Notes: generated from the sequence alone by a model not told the origin. Positions 30,854-39,766 are shown, counted from the first letter of the stretch. The stretch: DNA of 64,000 bases from Pulveribacter suum (GCF_003013695.1 NZ_CP027792.1:2376501-2440500); one strand, 5' to 3'. A program made the numbers and translations.

Positions 30854-32458
30854 TCAGGCCGCCTGCGCGCGTTCGTGCAGGCGCTTGACGGCGTCCAGCG
30901 CCGACAGCACGGCGCCCTCCTGCCAGGCGGGGATGTACGAGGCGTGCTCGCCCGCCAGCACGATGCGCCCGTCCACCTGGCACAGGTTGCGGTAGTGCTG
31001 CTTGCGCGCCTCGTCCGACCAGATGCCGAAGCAGCCGTTGATCCAGGGCATGCGGTGCCAGCCCACCGCGACCCCGTTCTGGAACTCTTTCTTGTACTGC
31101 GGGTGCAGCTGCGAGCCGAACTCCACCGCCGCGCGGATGCGGTCCTCGGGCTTCATGGCGGTGAATTCGAAGGCGTGCGTGTTGTCGAAGGCATACCCGC
31201 CCAACAGCACGCCCGGGCCCTGGGTGTTGAAGTTGTTGGACGGATACGAGATCTGCTCGATCGGCAGGTCGGTGTAGCTGATGCCGCCGAAGATGCGCTC
31301 GTCTTCTTCCCAGAAGCGCCGCTTGAACTGCAGGCCCACCTTGAACGAGGCGCCATAGGGCACGGCGGCAATTGCCGCCTTCATGGCATCGCCCACCTGG
31401 ATGTCGATCTGGCTCAGGATGGACAGCGGAATGGTGCAGACGCACCAATCGGCCTTGACCTGCTGCACCGCGTCGCCGCCGGCGCCGCCGCGCGCGTCCA
31501 CGTAGCTCACCGTCACGCCCTGCGGGGTCTGCTCGATCTTCGTGACCTTGCGGTTGAAGTGGATCAGCGAGCCCACCTGGCGCTCGAAGCCCTTGGCGAT
31601 CATGTCCATGCCGCCCACCGGCTCGAAGATGGTGGTCTGGAACTCATACAGCTGGCCGATGTTGATCTGCGACCACAGGCGCGACTGCAGCAGCTCGTGC
31701 TGGCCGATGGGCTTGGAGGGCTTGGCCAGCGGCATCAGGCCGCCGGCCGGGTCGCTGTCGTAGCCGCGGTACTCGCTGGCGTTGGTGCCTTCGCGGTAGC
31801 GGTACTGCGCATCCAGCCCGCCCCAGGCCTTCAGGCCCTCCAGCAGCAGCTCGCGGTCTTCCTGCGTGACGGCCTGGTCCAGCGCGTGCTGGTTGGTCGC
31901 CTTGGACAGCAGTTCGGCCACATAGCCGTGCACGTCGGACTGGATGTGGCGAAAGCGCTGCGGCTTGCCGCCGAAGGCCTTGGTGGAATGCACCAGCGCG
32001 TTGTAGTTGACCTGCACGAACGATTCGAGCTGCACGCCGAAGCGCTTGCAGTAGTCCAGCAGCGCGTAGTGGTGGTAGGGCACGCGCCACGGGCCGGGGT
32101 TGATGTACAGGCCCTTGTCGAACTCGCAGGTCTGGCGCGTGCCGTCCAGCTCGGTGAACGAATCGCCGCCGCGCAGCGACCAGCTGCGCCCGCCGGCGCG
32201 ATCCTGGTATTCGATGATCTGCACGTCGTAGCCCGCCGCTCGCAGCTCGTACGCCGCCGTCATGCCCGCCAGCCCGGCGCCGAGGATCACGACGGTGCCC
32301 CCGCGTTTGGACTTGCCCAGCTCGAGCGGGCCGCGGTAATTGGATTCCTGTGCATGGCCGAGCGACGCCATCGCCTGATACATGAGACCGCCGCCCGCGG
32401 TCTTGCCGATCATGGACAGCAGGTTGCGGCGGCTCATCGGGGGGGGCTGCAAGGGCAT
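30854..32458 (-). CDS. Tat-exported flavin-containing amine oxidase
   Basis: A 534-residue FAD enzyme of the monoamine/L-amino-acid oxidase family. The N-terminus PMSRRNLLSMIGKTAGGG has the twin-arginine SRRNLL motif. The Rossmann FAD site VVILGAGLAGMTAAYELRAA is near residue 55, GGRSWSLRGG follows it, and the C-terminal FAD block is GRIVLAGEHASYIPAWQEGAVLSAL. It presumably oxidises an amine or amino acid to an imine in the periplasm. The adjacent cytochrome c and exported RidA suggest it works as a dehydrogenase delivering electrons to the cytochrome, as known for the related nicotine oxidoreductase NicA2. The substrate is unknown. Confidence 0.9.
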   Translation of the reverse strand: MPLQPPPMSRRNLLSMIGKTAGGGLMYQAMASLGHAQESNYRGPLELGKSKRGGTVVILGAGLAGMTAAYELRAAGYDVQIIEYQDRAGGRSWSLRGGDSFTELDGTRQTCEFDKGLYINPGPWRVPYHHYALLDYCKRFGVQLESFVQVNYNALVHSTKAFGGKPQRFRHIQSDVHGYVAELLSKATNQHALDQAVTQEDRELLLEGLKAWGGLDAQYRYREGTNASEYRGYDSDPAGGLMPLAKPSKPIGQHELLQSRLWSQINIGQLYEFQTTIFEPVGGMDMIAKGFERQVGSLIHFNRKVTKIEQTPQGVTVSYVDARGGAGGDAVQQVKADWCVCTIPLSILSQIDIQVGDAMKAAIAAVPYGASFKVGLQFKRRFWEEDERIFGGISYTDLPIEQISYPSNNFNTQGPGVLLGGYAFDNTHAFEFTAMKPEDRIRAAVEFGSQLHPQYKKEFQNGVAVGWHRMPWINGCFGIWSDEARKQHYRNLCQVDGRIVLAGEHASYIPAWQEGAVLSALDAVKRLHERAQAA

Positions 32459-32785
32459 GGTCTCTCCTGTGGGTGGCGACCACCCGACAGTCCACGCTGG
32501 GCTGCCCTCGGGCCGCAGGACAGGAAGGCGCGGCGGCCGCCCGGCTTCCTGTGAGCCCATTGTTGAAAGCACACGCAGCACGCGCGCACCGGAAAACAGC
32601 CGGCAGGCTTGTAGGACAAGGGAGCGGGTGGCTGGCCCGGCCGTGGGCCGGGCAGCGCCCCGGGCGGGCGCAGCCCGGGGTGCAAGCGAAGGCGTGCCGT
32701 GGCCCGCTGCGCTATCAATCAAGGAGCTGCTGGCGCAAGCAGCGCAAGGGCTGGAGCCCTCTTTTGCCTATTTCTTGACGAGACC
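32459..32785. other. gene-free spacer holding a dispersed repeat
   Basis: A 327-bp stretch between the leftward amine oxidase and a small leftward gene. It must hold the amine-oxidase promoter. Apart from repeat copy G (32711-32780) and a GC-rich inverted stretch near 32640-32690, I see no further feature. Confidence 0.5.
32711..32780 (+). repeat. dispersed repeat copy G
   Basis: Reads CTATCAATCAAGGAGCTGCT, then GGCGCAAGCAGCGCAAGGGC and a T-rich tail ending TATTTCTTGACG. The head GAGCTGCTGGCGC and the GGGCTGGAGCC middle fit the family. It sits just 3' of the small exported-protein gene on the opposite strand. Confidence 0.65.
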
Positions 32786-33100
32786 TCAGCCGCGCGGGGC
32801 ACGGCGCGCGCGCATGCTCGCCGGCATCAGCGACGCGCGGCCCGACCCGGCCACGGGCAGCCGGTTGAGCTCGAACTCGCAGGCGCCGCTGTCCAGCGAG
32901 AACACCATGGCCCCGCCGGGCACCAGCAGCGGCAGCGTCTCGTGCAGCTGGCGCGACATGTCCACCGGCGGGGTCTGCGCGCGATAGACCACCTGCTTGT
33001 CGGCGGCATAGACGATGTAGCAGGCGGCCTGGGCGGCCTGGGCGCCGGCAGCGGCCAGCGCCAGCCCGGCCAGCGGGCGAAGGATGTTGCGGATGTTCAT
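32786..33100 (-). CDS. small exported protein of unknown function
   Basis: A 104-residue protein with a Sec signal (MNIRNILRPLAGLALAAAGA, cleavage after AQA). The mature part starts ACYIVYAADKQVVYRAQTPP, has two cysteines likely to pair in the periplasm, and a VPGGAMVFSLDSGACEFELN stretch. The C-terminus is Arg/Ala rich. I do not recognise the family. It lies between the Lrp regulator and the amine-oxidase module, all leftward. Confidence 0.7.
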   Translation of the reverse strand: MNIRNILRPLAGLALAAAGAQAAQAACYIVYAADKQVVYRAQTPPVDMSRQLHETLPLLVPGGAMVFSLDSGACEFELNRLPVAGSGRASLMPASMRARRAPRG

Positions 33101-33168
33101 GTCGAGTCCTCCTGTCCTCTCGTGGGAATGATGGGGCGATTATTGCCGCTGGCGGTGTGCGGCCCGTG

Positions 33169-33648
33169 TCAGCCCAGGTGCAGCTGGCTGGTGTGCTTGA
33201 CTTCCTCCATCACCGCGTAGGTGCGCGTCTCGCGCACGCCGGGCAGCTGCCACAGCACGTCGCCGGCAAAGCGGCGGTAGGCCGCCATGTCGGCCGAGCG
33301 GGTCTTGAGCAGGTAGTCGAAGCCGCCCGCGACCATGTGGCATTCCATGATCTCCGGGTGCACCTGCACGGCGGCCTTGAACTGCTCGAACACGTTGGCG
33401 GTGGTGTGGTCCAGCAGCACCTCCACGAACACCAGCATGCCCGCGCCCAGCAGCAGCGGGTTCAGCCGCGCCTCGTAGCCCAGGATGTAGCCGCTTTGCG
33501 TCAGCCGCTGCACCCGCGCCAGCACCGCCGTGGGCGACAGCGCCACGGCCTCGGCCAGCTTCAGGTTGGACAGGCGGCCGTCGCCTTGCAGGATTCGCAG
33601 GATTCGCAGGTCCGTGCGATCAATGTTGACTACGTCACTGGATTTCAT
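33169..33648 (-). CDS. Lrp/AsnC-family regulator, probable proline-responsive activator of putA
   Basis: A 159-residue Lrp-type regulator with an N-terminal winged helix-turn-helix (IDRTDLRILRILQGDGRLSN, then LSPTAVLARVQRLTQSGYI). A RAM/AsnC ligand domain follows (VFVEVLLDHTTANVFEQF, GGFDYLLKTRSADMAAYRRF). It is divergent from putA with a 72-bp spacer. PutA here has no ribbon-helix-helix repressor domain, so this protein probably plays the PutR/BkdR-like role of switching putA on with proline. Confidence 0.9.
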   Translation of the reverse strand: MKSSDVVNIDRTDLRILRILQGDGRLSNLKLAEAVALSPTAVLARVQRLTQSGYILGYEARLNPLLLGAGMLVFVEVLLDHTTANVFEQFKAAVQVHPEIMECHMVAGGFDYLLKTRSADMAAYRRFAGDVLWQLPGVRETRTYAVMEEVKHTSQLHLG

Positions 33649-33720
33649 CCGCCAATTATTCGCTGGATGCGGCTCACTTTGGTGATTTATTTATCCGGCA
33701 AATCCCGATGATCCGCTGCT

Positions 33721-36700
33721 ATGACCTCCGCCCCCTTTTTTCCCCGTCCGCAGGATGAAAGCGCCCTGCGCCAGGCCATCACGGCCGCCACCCGCCGCCC
33801 CGAGCCCGAGGCCCTGGCCCCCCTGCTGGCCGCCGCGCGCCTGCCGCCTGCGCTCCAGCAGGCGGTACAGACCCGCGCCCTGGCGCTGGCGCAGGCCTTG
33901 CGCGAGCGCAAGGGCGAGGGCGGGCGCGCCGGCCTGGTGCAGGCGCTGCTGCAGCAGTTCGCGCTGTCGTCGCAGGAAGGCGTGGCGCTGATGTGCCTGG
34001 CCGAGGCGCTCTTGCGCATCCCCGACGCCGCCACGCGCGACGCGCTGATCCGCGACAAGGTGGGCGCCAGCGACTGGACGCGGCACCTGGGACAAAGCCC
34101 GTCGCTGTTCGTCAACGCCGCCACCTGGGGCCTGCTCATCACCGGGCGGCTGGTGGCCACGCACAGCGAGACGGGCCTGAAGGACGCGCTGCGCCGCCTG
34201 ACGGCGCGCGGCGGCGAGCCTTTGATCCGAAAGGGCGTGGACGTCGCCATGCGCATGATGGGCGAGCAGTTCGTGACCGGCGAGACCATTGAGCAGGCCC
34301 TGGGCAACGCGCGCCGGCTGGAATCGCGCGGTTTTCGCTACTCCTACGACATGCTGGGCGAGGCGGCACTCACGGCCGAGGACGCCGAGCGCTACCTGCA
34401 GTCCTACATCGACGCCGTGCATGCCATAGGCCGCGCGAGCAGCGGGCGCGGCGTGTATGCCGGCCCGGGCATCTCCATCAAGCTCAGCGCCCTGCACCCG
34501 CGCTACCAGACTGCGCAGTGGCAGCGCGTGATGGACGAGCTGTACCCGCGCGTGCTGCAGCTGGCGCAGCTGGCCAGGCAGTACGACATCGGCCTGAACA
34601 TCGACGCCGAAGAGGCCGACCGGCTGGAGCTGTCGCTGGACCTGCTGGAGCGCCTGTGCCACGAGCCGTCGCTCGCAGGCTTTCACGGCATCGGCTTCGT
34701 CATCCAGGCCTACCAAAAGCGCTGCCCGTTCGTCATCGACTGCGTCGTCGATCTGGCGCGCAAGAGCGGCCACCGGCTGATGGTGCGCCTGGTCAAGGGC
34801 GCTTACTGGGACAGCGAGATCAAGCGCGCCCAGGTGGACGGCCTGGCGGACTACCCTGTCTACACGCGCAAGGCGCACACCGACGTGTCGTACATCGCCT
34901 GCGCGCAAAAGCTGCTGGCTGCGCCAGACGCCGTCTATCCCCAGTTCGCCACGCACAACGCGCAGACGCTGGCCACCATCTGGGAGCTGGCCGGCCCCGA
35001 GCGCTACGCACCAGGGCAGTACGAGTTCCAGTGCCTGCACGGCATGGGCGAGCCGCTGTACGAGCAGGTGGTGAGCCAGCGCCCCTGCCGCATCTACGCC
35101 CCCGTGGGCACGCACGAGACGCTGCTGGCCTACCTGGTGCGCCGGCTGCTGGAAAACGGCGCCAACACCTCGTTCGTCAACCGCGTGGCCGACGCGCAGC
35201 TGCCGCTCGAGTCGCTGATCGAAGACCCTGTTGCCACGGTCGATGCGCTGGCCCGCACCGAAGGCGCGCCCGGCCTGCCGCACCCGCGCATCGCCCTGCC
35301 GCGCGACCTGTATGGCGCGGCGCGCGCCAACTCGGCGGGCCTGGACCTGGCCAGCGCGCCGGTGCTGGCAGACCTGGCGCAGGCGCTGCAGATGAGCCGC
35401 GCCGCGCCCGTGCTGGCGGCGCCGCTGGTGGCGGGCGAGTCCAGTCAGAATTTCGAGTCAAAAGCACCTCCAGCGCCCGCCCAGCAAGCGCCAGCAGCTA
35501 TCGAAATAGGAGCGACCGAAGCTCTGGACGTGCGCAACCCCGCTGACCACGGCGACCTGGTCGGCACCGTGCGCGAGGCCACGGGCGCCGATGTGGACGC
35601 GGCCCTGGCCGCCGCCCAGGCCTTCCAGCCCGCCTGGGCCGCCACGCCGGCGGCCGCGCGCACGCAGCTGCTGCGCCGCGCGGCCGATCTGCTGGAGGGC
35701 GCCGCGCCGCGCCTGCTGCCGCTCATCATGCGCGAGGCCGGCAAGACCGCCGCCAACGCCGTGGCCGAGCTGCGCGAGGCCGTGGACTTCCTGCGCTACT
35801 ACGCCGCCCAGGCCGATGCCTTCGACAACGCCACGCACCAGCCCCTGGGCCCGGTGGCCTGCATCAGCCCCTGGAACTTCCCGCTGGCCATCTTCATGGG
35901 CCAGGTGGCGGCCGCGCTGGCCGCCGGCAACGTGGTGCTGGCCAAGCCGGCCGAGCAGACGCCGCTCATCGCCCACGAGGCCGTGCGCCTGCTGCACCAG
36001 GCCGGCGTGCCGCCCGCCGCCGTGCAGCTGCTGCCCGGGCGCGGCGAGACCGTGGGCGCGCGCCTGGTGGGCGACGCGCGCGTGCAGGGCGTGATGTTCA
36101 CCGGCTCCACCGAGGTCGCGCGCCTGCTGCAGCGTGCGCTGGCGCAGCGCGTGGGCCCGCACGACCAGCCCATCCCGCTGATCGCCGAGACAGGCGGGCA
36201 AAACGCCATGATCGTGGACTCCTCCGCCCTGGCCGAGCAGGTGGTGGCCGACGTGGTCAGCTCGGCGTTCGACAGCGCCGGCCAGCGCTGCTCGGCCCTG
36301 CGCGTGCTGTGCCTGCAGGCCGACTGCGCCGACCGCACCCTGGCCATGCTGCGCGGCGCCATGCAGCAGCTGCGCGTGGGCGACCCGACCGTGCTGGCCA
36401 CCGACGTCGGCCCGGTCATCGACGAAGAGGCGCGCCAGGGCATCGCCCGCTACATCGACGAGCGCCGCGCTGCAGGCCACGCCGTGCACCAGGTGGCGGC
36501 GGGTGAGAGCGGCGCCCGCGCGCGCGGCACCTTCGTGCCGCCCACGCTGGTCGAGCTGCAGGACGCGTCGCAGCTGGGCCGCGAGGTCTTCGGCCCGGTG
36601 CTGCACGTGCTGCGCTACGAGCGCGCCGGGCTGCCCCAGCTGCTGGCCCAGATCAACGCCACCGGCTACGGCCTGACGCAGGGCGTGCACACGCGCATCG

Positions 36701-37488
36701 ACGAGACCGTGGCCCGCGTGGCCGCCCAGGCGCATGCCGGCAACCTGTACGTGAACCGCAACATGGTCGGCGCCGTGGTGGGCGTGCAGCCCTTTGGCGG
36801 CGAAGGCCTGTCGGGCACCGGCCCCAAGGCCGGCGGGCCTTTGTATCTGCTGCGCCTGCTGTCGCGCCACCCGGCGGGCGCCGCCCGCACCGCCCTGGCC
36901 CACACCGCCGCCCAGGCGCCGGACGACACCCTGCAGACCGCGCTGCTGGCGCCGCTGCACGCGCTGCAGGCCTGGGCCTTGCAGCAGGGCCGCAGCGCCC
37001 TGGCAGGCAGCTGCGCCGCGCTGGCCCAGGCCAGCTGCGCCGGCCTGTCGGCGCGCCTGCCCGGCCCCACCGGCGAGCGCAACGACTACCGCCTGCTGCC
37101 GCGCGAGCGCGTGCTGTGCCTGGGCAAGGACGACGATGCCCGCCTGCTGCAGCTGGCCACCGTGCTGGCCGCCGGCAGCCAAGTCCTGTGGCCGGCCAGC
37201 GCGGTGGCCCTGCGCGCCCGGTTGCCCGCCGCAGTGCAGGAGCGGATGATTTTGGCGGCCGACCCTCTGGCTGCGGATTTCGACGCCGCATTGCAGGATG
37301 GCGACGCCGAAAGCCTGCGGGCCATTCAAATGCAATTGGCCGAGCGCCCCGGCGCCCTGGTCGGCCTGGCGGCCGTGCGCAGCGAAGAAGAAGCAGTGGC
37401 CGCGCTGCTGCGCCTGATATTGGAGCGTGCCGTGAGCATCAATACCACGGCTGCCGGCGGCAATGCCAGCCTGATGACCATGGCGTGA
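33721..37488 (+). CDS. putA: bifunctional proline dehydrogenase / 1-pyrroline-5-carboxylate dehydrogenase
   Basis: Oxidises proline to glutamate in two steps with FAD and NAD. Of 1255 residues, about 1-560 form the PRODH barrel (GPGISIKLSALHPRY, LNIDAEEADRLELSLDLLER, GAYWDSEIKRAQ, then PVYTRKAHTDVSY). About 605-1120 form the aldehyde dehydrogenase (PWNFPLAIFMGQ, ETGGQNAMIVDSS and a GQRCSALRVL catalytic cysteine). A C-terminal extension ends NTTAAGGNASLMTMA. It lacks the N-terminal DNA-binding domain of E. coli PutA. Residues about 577-600 in the interdomain linker are encoded by a dispersed repeat copy. Regulation is probably by the divergent Lrp gene. Confidence 0.96.
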   Translation: MTSAPFFPRPQDESALRQAITAATRRPEPEALAPLLAAARLPPALQQAVQTRALALAQALRERKGEGGRAGLVQALLQQFALSSQEGVALMCLAEALLRIPDAATRDALIRDKVGASDWTRHLGQSPSLFVNAATWGLLITGRLVATHSETGLKDALRRLTARGGEPLIRKGVDVAMRMMGEQFVTGETIEQALGNARRLESRGFRYSYDMLGEAALTAEDAERYLQSYIDAVHAIGRASSGRGVYAGPGISIKLSALHPRYQTAQWQRVMDELYPRVLQLAQLARQYDIGLNIDAEEADRLELSLDLLERLCHEPSLAGFHGIGFVIQAYQKRCPFVIDCVVDLARKSGHRLMVRLVKGAYWDSEIKRAQVDGLADYPVYTRKAHTDVSYIACAQKLLAAPDAVYPQFATHNAQTLATIWELAGPERYAPGQYEFQCLHGMGEPLYEQVVSQRPCRIYAPVGTHETLLAYLVRRLLENGANTSFVNRVADAQLPLESLIEDPVATVDALARTEGAPGLPHPRIALPRDLYGAARANSAGLDLASAPVLADLAQALQMSRAAPVLAAPLVAGESSQNFESKAPPAPAQQAPAAIEIGATEALDVRNPADHGDLVGTVREATGADVDAALAAAQAFQPAWAATPAAARTQLLRRAADLLEGAAPRLLPLIMREAGKTAANAVAELREAVDFLRYYAAQADAFDNATHQPLGPVACISPWNFPLAIFMGQVAAALAAGNVVLAKPAEQTPLIAHEAVRLLHQAGVPPAAVQLLPGRGETVGARLVGDARVQGVMFTGSTEVARLLQRALAQRVGPHDQPIPLIAETGGQNAMIVDSSALAEQVVADVVSSAFDSAGQRCSALRVLCLQADCADRTLAMLRGAMQQLRVGDPTVLATDVGPVIDEEARQGIARYIDERRAAGHAVHQVAAGESGARARGTFVPPTLVELQDASQLGREVFGPVLHVLRYERAGLPQLLAQINATGYGLTQGVHTRIDETVARVAAQAHAGNLYVNRNMVGAVVGVQPFGGEGLSGTGPKAGGPLYLLRLLSRHPAGAARTALAHTAAQAPDDTLQTALLAPLHALQAWALQQGRSALAGSCAALAQASCAGLSARLPGPTGERNDYRLLPRERVLCLGKDDDARLLQLATVLAAGSQVLWPASAVALRARLPAAVQERMILAADPLAADFDAALQDGDAESLRAIQMQLAERPGALVGLAAVRSEEEAVAALLRLILERAVSINTTAAGGNASLMTMA
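35449..35517 (-). repeat. dispersed repeat copy H inside putA
   Basis: On the minus strand it reads TCGATAGCTGCTGGCGCTTG, then CTGGGCGGGCGCTGGAGG and TTTTGACTCGAAATTC. It is a near-complete family copy, translated in frame as part of the linker between the two catalytic domains of PutA (NFESKAPPAPAQQAPAAIEI). Confidence 0.85.
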
Positions 37489-37489
37489 A

Positions 37490-37556
37490 GGCCATTCAAA
37501 GGAAAACCGGCCGCCAGGCGGCTGTGGACAAGCGCAGGCAGCTATCTTCTATGTAG
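37490..37556 (-). repeat. dispersed repeat copy I after putA
   Basis: On the minus strand it reads AGAAGATAGCTGCCTGCGCTT, then CCACAGCCGCCTGGCGGCCG and a TTTTCCTTTGAATGG tail. It lies immediately 3' of the putA stop. Confidence 0.8.
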
Positions 37557-37578
37557 CACCATTGAGCAGCACAACGCG

Positions 37579-37617
37579 AAAGGCGCGGCAGATTCTTCTG
37601 CCGCGCCTTTTCTTTTT
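37579..37617 (+). terminator. intrinsic terminator of putA
   Basis: AAAGGCGCGGCAG (37579-37591) pairs perfectly with CTGCCGCGCCTTT (37598-37610), followed by TCTTTTT. Confidence 0.9.
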
Positions 37618-37724
37618 CTGGCCGCTTCATTCGTTTAATACTGCCTTAATAAATGAATAATAAAATGGAAGAATTTTTATTTTGAATATCCCCAACATTT
37701 AAGCGGTCGATATTGCCTTTTCAT

Positions 37725-37738
37725 TTGATCCGCATCAA
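37725..37738. promoter_or_regulatory. FNR/ANR box upstream of the ttr operon
   Basis: TTGATCCGCATCAA is a perfect TTGAT-N4-ATCAA match to the FNR/CRP-family consensus. It lies 62 nt before the ttrB start in a locally AT-rich stretch (37620-37800). If it acts from the usual -41.5 position, transcription would start near 37773, with AT-rich -10 candidates around 37757-37766. Oxygen-limited induction fits a terminal reductase. Confidence 0.75.
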
Positions 37739-37799
37739 TTGGAAAACTCTTCGAATAAGAATAATCGAATCACGCGATAAAGAAACAAGAGTATCTCCC

Positions 37800-38597
37800 A
37801 TGCCTGAAACCCATTCCCCCGCACGCCCCAGCGCGCCGCCCGCGGTGCAGCAGGGCAAGCGCACCTTCTTGCAGGACCTGGTCGGCCTGGCCACCGCCTT
37901 CGGCCTGACGGCGGCCGCGGCCCCCGCCGCTGCCCTGACCTTGCCCGGCACCACCCAGCCGCCGCGCCGCCCCGGCATGGAGGGCAAGCGCTTCGGCATG
38001 CTGGTGGACATCCGCAAGTGCATCGGCTGCCAGGCCTGCACGGTGAGCTGCTCGGTGGAAAACTTGCCGCCCATCGGCCAGTTCCGCACCACGGTGCTGC
38101 AATACGAAATCGACAAGCCCGACGGCTCCATGCCCGCCATGGTCAGCCTGCCGCGCCTGTGCAACCACTGCGAGGAGCCGCCCTGCGTGCCCGTGTGCCC
38201 CGTGCAGGCCACCTTCCAGCGCACCGACGGCATCGTGCTGGTGGACAACGAGCGCTGCGTGGGCTGCGGCTATTGCGTGCAGGCCTGCCCGTATGACGCG
38301 CGCTTCATCAACCACGAGACGCAGACGGCCGACAAGTGCACCTTCTGCGAGCACCGGCTGGACGTGGGCCTGCTGCCCGCCTGCGTGGAAAGCTGCGTCG
38401 GCGGCGCCCGCGTGATCGGCGACCTGAACGACCCGGGCAGCGAGATCAACCGCCGCATGGCCGCGCACACCGAGGGCGTGAAGGTGCTGAAACCCGACAT
38501 GAAGACCGAGCCGCGCGTGTTCTACATCGGCCTGCCCGACGAGTTCGTCCATGGCGTGGCCGGCCAGGCCAGCGTGCGCCTGGTGTCCGACCACTGA
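37800..38597 (+). CDS. ttrB: tetrathionate reductase-like electron-transfer subunit B (4Fe-4S)
   Basis: A 265-residue iron-sulfur subunit. The N-terminus is a Tat-like or hydrophobic leader (RTFLQDLVGLATAFGLTAAA). Four ferredoxin-type clusters are indicated by CIGCQACTVSC, CNHCEEPPCVPVCPVQ, CVGCGYCVQACPYDARF and CTFCEHR-x-CVESC. This is the DmsB/PhsB/TtrB arrangement passing electrons from the quinol-oxidising subunit to the molybdenum subunit. The ATG at 37800 follows the FNR-controlled leader; the longer upstream frame would run through the promoter. ttrC starts 20 nt later. Confidence 0.88.
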   Translation: MPETHSPARPSAPPAVQQGKRTFLQDLVGLATAFGLTAAAAPAAALTLPGTTQPPRRPGMEGKRFGMLVDIRKCIGCQACTVSCSVENLPPIGQFRTTVLQYEIDKPDGSMPAMVSLPRLCNHCEEPPCVPVCPVQATFQRTDGIVLVDNERCVGCGYCVQACPYDARFINHETQTADKCTFCEHRLDVGLLPACVESCVGGARVIGDLNDPGSEINRRMAAHTEGVKVLKPDMKTEPRVFYIGLPDEFVHGVAGQASVRLVSDH

Positions 38598-38617
38598 GCC
38601 GCCAAGGAGAAAACCCC

Positions 38618-39652
38618 ATGCAGATCACCGAACTGCTCACCCCCGCCTACGAGGCGGCCTGGCTGCCCTGGGCGGTGCAGTACTTCTTCCTGGCCGGCGT
38701 GGCCACGGGCGCCGCGCTGCTGACCAGCCTGTGCGCCTTCGGCGCGCCGCACTCGCGCCTGGCCCGGCTGCTGCCCACGGCCGTGCTGACGCTGGCCATC
38801 AGCAGCGTCGCCGCGCCGGTGTCGCTGCTGGCCGACCTGCACCAGCCGGCGCGCTTTTGGCACTTCTATGCGTACTTCACGCCGTGGTCGTGGATGTCGG
38901 TGGGCGCCGTGCTGCTGCCGGTGTTCATCACGCTGGCGCTGGCCATGTGCGCCGCCTGGTGGCTCGGCCGCCCGGGCTGGATGCGCCTGCTGGCCGGCGC
39001 GCTGGTGCTGTCGGCGCTGAGCATCACCGCCTACACCGGCGCCGAGATGATGGTCATCCGCGCCCGCCCGCTGTGGAACACGCTGTGGGTGCCCGTGAAC
39101 CTGGCGCTGACCGGCTGGCTGGCGACCGTGGGCACGGCCTTCGTGCTGGAGCGCTTTTTGCCCGCCGCGCAGCGCCCCGGCGCGGCCGCACTGCAGCTGC
39201 TGCGCAGCCTGGGCCTGCTGCTGGCCGCCGCCCTGGTGGCCGTGGCGCTGGCCTGGGCTGCCACCGGGCTGGCCGGCGGCAACCCATCGTTCAAGGCGGC
39301 GCTGCGCCTGTGGGACTTCCCCGTCTGGCGCCTGAGCATCGTGGCCTCGGCCATCGGCGGCGTGGCCGTGGTGGCGGCGCTGGTGCGCGGCCGGTGGCGG
39401 CTGCAGCAGCCCGGCTACACGCTGGTGCTGGGCCTGGGCCTGGCGGCCAGCGCCTGGGCCTTTCGCTGGGCGCTGTTCATGGGCGTGCAGGGCGTGCCCA
39501 AGTTTGGCGCCGGCCTGTACCTGTACCAGATGCCGCTGGGCAGCGACGGCCTGATGGGCATGCTGGGCGTGGCCGGCCTGTGCGTGGCGCTGGTGGCCCT
39601 GGCCGGCTGGGCGCTGGAGCGCTGGCCCGGCCGCGCACCGCTCGCCGCCTGA
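38618..39652 (+). CDS. ttrC: tetrathionate reductase-like membrane subunit C (NrfD/PsrC family)
   Basis: Polytopic quinol-oxidising membrane anchor of 344 residues with about nine hydrophobic helices. NrfD-family features are the opening AAWLPWAVQYFFLAGVATGA, SLLADLHQPARFWHF and ALSITAYTGAEMMVIRARPLWN. A ribosome site AAGGAGA precedes the ATG at 38618. It lies between the Fe-S subunit and the catalytic subunit, completing a three-subunit membrane-bound reductase. Confidence 0.88.
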   Translation: MQITELLTPAYEAAWLPWAVQYFFLAGVATGAALLTSLCAFGAPHSRLARLLPTAVLTLAISSVAAPVSLLADLHQPARFWHFYAYFTPWSWMSVGAVLLPVFITLALAMCAAWWLGRPGWMRLLAGALVLSALSITAYTGAEMMVIRARPLWNTLWVPVNLALTGWLATVGTAFVLERFLPAAQRPGAAALQLLRSLGLLLAAALVAVALAWAATGLAGGNPSFKAALRLWDFPVWRLSIVASAIGGVAVVAALVRGRWRLQQPGYTLVLGLGLAASAWAFRWALFMGVQGVPKFGAGLYLYQMPLGSDGLMGMLGVAGLCVALVALAGWALERWPGRAPLAA

Positions 39653-39658
39653 CGCCCT

Positions 39659-39729
39659 TCATTCAATTTCAAGCAAAACCCGCCTTTAACCCACGCCAGG
39701 CAAGCGCCGGCAGCTATCAAAAGCATAAC
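39659..39729 (-). repeat. dispersed repeat copy J between ttrC and ttrA
   Basis: On the minus strand it reads CTTTTGATAGCTGCCGGCG, then CTTGCCTGGCGTGGGTTAAA and GGCGGGTTTTGCTTGAAATTG. It is nearly full length and fills the ttrC-ttrA gap inside the operon. Confidence 0.85.
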
Positions 39730-39766
39730 AACGCTGCCCACCCCCTGGCTCCCAAGGACACACACC

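Noticed and set aside
37713..37799. GTG-initiated N-terminal extension of ttrB
   Set aside because: It would place the perfect FNR box inside the coding region and adds residues not typical of TtrB; the ATG at 37800 is preferred.
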